Below, piece by piece: positions 63,225-64,000 of a DNA stretch of 64,000 nt. The translations under genes were made by a program, and so were the position numbers. The stretch covers positions 62,001 through 126,000 of the forward strand of contig NZ_LNYR01000048.1 in the NCBI RefSeq assembly GCF_001467955.1, in the 5' to 3' direction. This stretch comes from Legionella quateirensis (GTDB lineage Bacteria > Pseudomonadota > Gammaproteobacteria > Legionellales > Legionellaceae). Positions within the stretch are counted from its first letter, which is position 1; each line of letters starts with the position of its first letter. The notes under the pieces were generated by a model that worked only from the letters and a program-made list of their open reading frames with translations, had not been told where the DNA came from and ran no database searches.

Positions 63225-63347
63225 ACAATTCATGGATACTCAGGTTCAATATCACGACCATAAAATGAGACATTTCATCGAGAGCCATTCAGGCTGATGA
63301 CTGACTTTTCTAATGAGGAACATTATCTACTAATCAATATAAACTTT

Positions 63348-63432
63348 CGTCTTTGCGAGCAACGCGAAGCAATCCAGAACGAAGTTTTATTGGACACGTG
63401 TTCTGGATTGCTTCGCGATGCTCGCAAAGACG
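63348..63432. repeat. 85-bp palindromic dispersed repeat
   Basis: CGTCTTTGCGAGCAACGCGA...and its near-complement ending GCTCGCAAAGACG; inner part AAGCAATCCAGAAC / GTTCTGGATTGCTT. A common class of intergenic palindrome in gammaproteobacteria and chlamydia-like genomes. Confidence 0.8.
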
Positions 63433-63596
63433 GGTATTTATAGGATCATTGGGACTTTAAGAAATACATTTTTGGAGTTATTAATTATTAGGATTAGGGG
63501 ATTACTCAATCCTCAGCCTGAACGTATTAAGGGTAAATAAGATTAACTAATCCTGCTTAGCGCCCGGATCACTCTCTGAATATAAATTAAGAACAA

Positions 63597-63625
63597 TCCG
63601 GGTTACCCATTTAGGATAACCCGGA
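63597..63625 (-). terminator. terminator of the cyd operon
   Basis: Stem TCCGGGTTA / TAACCCGGA (63597-63605 and 63617-63625), 16 bp after the cydX stop on the minus strand. Confidence 0.65.
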
Positions 63626-63640
63626 CAAAAATTAACTAGA

Positions 63641-63739
63641 CTATTTTGCGTCTTCTTCTCTTAGCTCAAGCCACATTGCATTCAATACTGCAAAAAAACA
63701 AGCCAAACCAGTACCTAAAACCCAGGAAAAATACCACAT
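63641..63739 (-). CDS. cydX: cytochrome bd oxidase small subunit CydX
   Basis: 32 residues, MWYFSWVLGTGLACFFAVLNAMWLE... style: one membrane helix starting with the Trp-Tyr-Phe-Ser-Trp motif and ending ELREEDAK. This is the classic CydX/YbgT pattern; it stabilises cytochrome bd. It starts 10 bp after cydB, as expected for the third subunit. Confidence 0.92.
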   Translation of the reverse strand: MWYFSWVLGTGLACFFAVLNAMWLELREEDAK

Positions 63740-63749
63740 ACCACTCTCC

Positions 63750-64000
63750 TCAATAAGCTGAATCCTGATTATCCAGAACAGTTTTCTCAGTTACTTTGCC
63801 TCGCAAAACTCTATAAACCCATGCAGTGTAAGCCAGTATTATAGGTAAAAATACTATCGTTACAACCAACATAATAAACAAGGTCAACTGACTGGAGGAA
63901 CTATCCCAAACCAGTAAACTGTGTTGTGGATAGGTTGACGAAGGAAGAATAAAAGGAAACATACTCACACCAACAGTTCCAATCAAAGTACCAACACTCA
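63750..64000 (-). CDS. cydB: cytochrome bd ubiquinol oxidase subunit II, C-terminal end (partial)
   Basis: Last 83 codons; the gene continues past the window. GTLIGTVGVSMFPFILPSS, then SLLVWDSSSSQLTLFIMLVVTIVFLPIILAYTAWVYRVLRGKV, are the terminal helices and loop of CydB. Immediately followed by cydX. Confidence 0.9.
   Translation of the reverse strand, partial: SVGTLIGTVGVSMFPFILPSSTYPQHSLLVWDSSSSQLTLFIMLVVTIVFLPIILAYTAWVYRVLRGKVTEKTVLDNQDSAY

Larger units (their letters stand above)
63225..63640. other. intergenic region with a palindromic repeat and a terminator
   Basis: 416 bp between convergent pyrE and cydX. It contains an 85-bp hairpin repeat (63348-63432) and the cyd terminator (63597-63625). 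No other structure seen. Confidence 0.7.

Overview
The window looks like a chromosomal segment of a flagellated Legionella species. The evidence is the AT-rich base composition, a PmrA/PmrB two-component pair, the surE-nlpD-rpoS block, homogentisate dioxygenase, and a scatter of orphan proteins with the look of Dot/Icm effectors (no bacterial paralogue, coiled-coil or Glu-rich tails, eukaryote-directed motifs). The species cannot be fixed from the sequence alone.

Layout. 1-2.8 kb: end of an MFS transporter, guanine deaminase, two tandem 134-bp palindromic repeats and a periplasmic beta carbonic anhydrase. 2.9-9.6 kb: housekeeping genes (outer-membrane barrel, folD, rlmJ, gloB, mltD, yciB). 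9.6-14.3 kb: pmrA-pmrB, then an accessory patch with an effector-like gene behind a PmrA-box-like site, a decayed copy of the pmrB tail, an Ala-Asn-Ala-Ala-Gln repeat protein and an orphan acidic protein. 14.4-22.8 kb: yebC-ruvC-ruvA, hmgA, then a lipoprotein gene, surE, nlpD and rpoS on the minus strand, and malic enzyme. 22.8-23.6 kb: five copies of an 83-bp palindrome separated by 17-bp units. 23.6-32.5 kb: chagasin-type inhibitor, DUF2845 protein, methyltransferase, ABC exporter, a YopJ-like protein, ETF-ubiquinone oxidoreductase, a YHS protein and an orphan.

32.9-37.1 kb is a compact genomic island. A complete tRNA-Arg(CCT) gene lies at its left edge, and an exact 49-bp copy of the tRNA 3' half closes it on the right. 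Between the two are hipB-hipA, a TraD-like mobilisation gene, a 27-codon peptide and a second YopJ-like protein. No integrase is present. 37.3-39.8 kb: small genes ending in a 159-residue protein with a C-terminal CTII prenylation box.

40.0-50.6 kb holds the flagellar rod/hook/ring operon flgBCDEFGHIJKL on the minus strand behind a perfect sigma-54 promoter. 50.7-53.0 kb: hemF and lplT. 53.5-64 kb: an orphan 644-residue protein, a LuxR-type regulator, a MarR-GNAT fusion, a LysE exporter, a GNAT/PhzF pair with divergent marR, a HAD-motif effector-like protein, a cold-shock protein, pyrE, cydX and the end of cydB.

The main story is virulence-associated accessory DNA in a conserved backbone. 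Two different proteins carry the His-Asp-Gln-Cys pattern of the YopJ/clan CE family. Two effector-like genes have tandem TTAAT-type sites resembling the PmrA box, and PmrA itself is encoded here. One small protein carries a host-prenylation signal. One YopJ-like protein travels with a toxin-antitoxin pair in a tRNA-bounded island.
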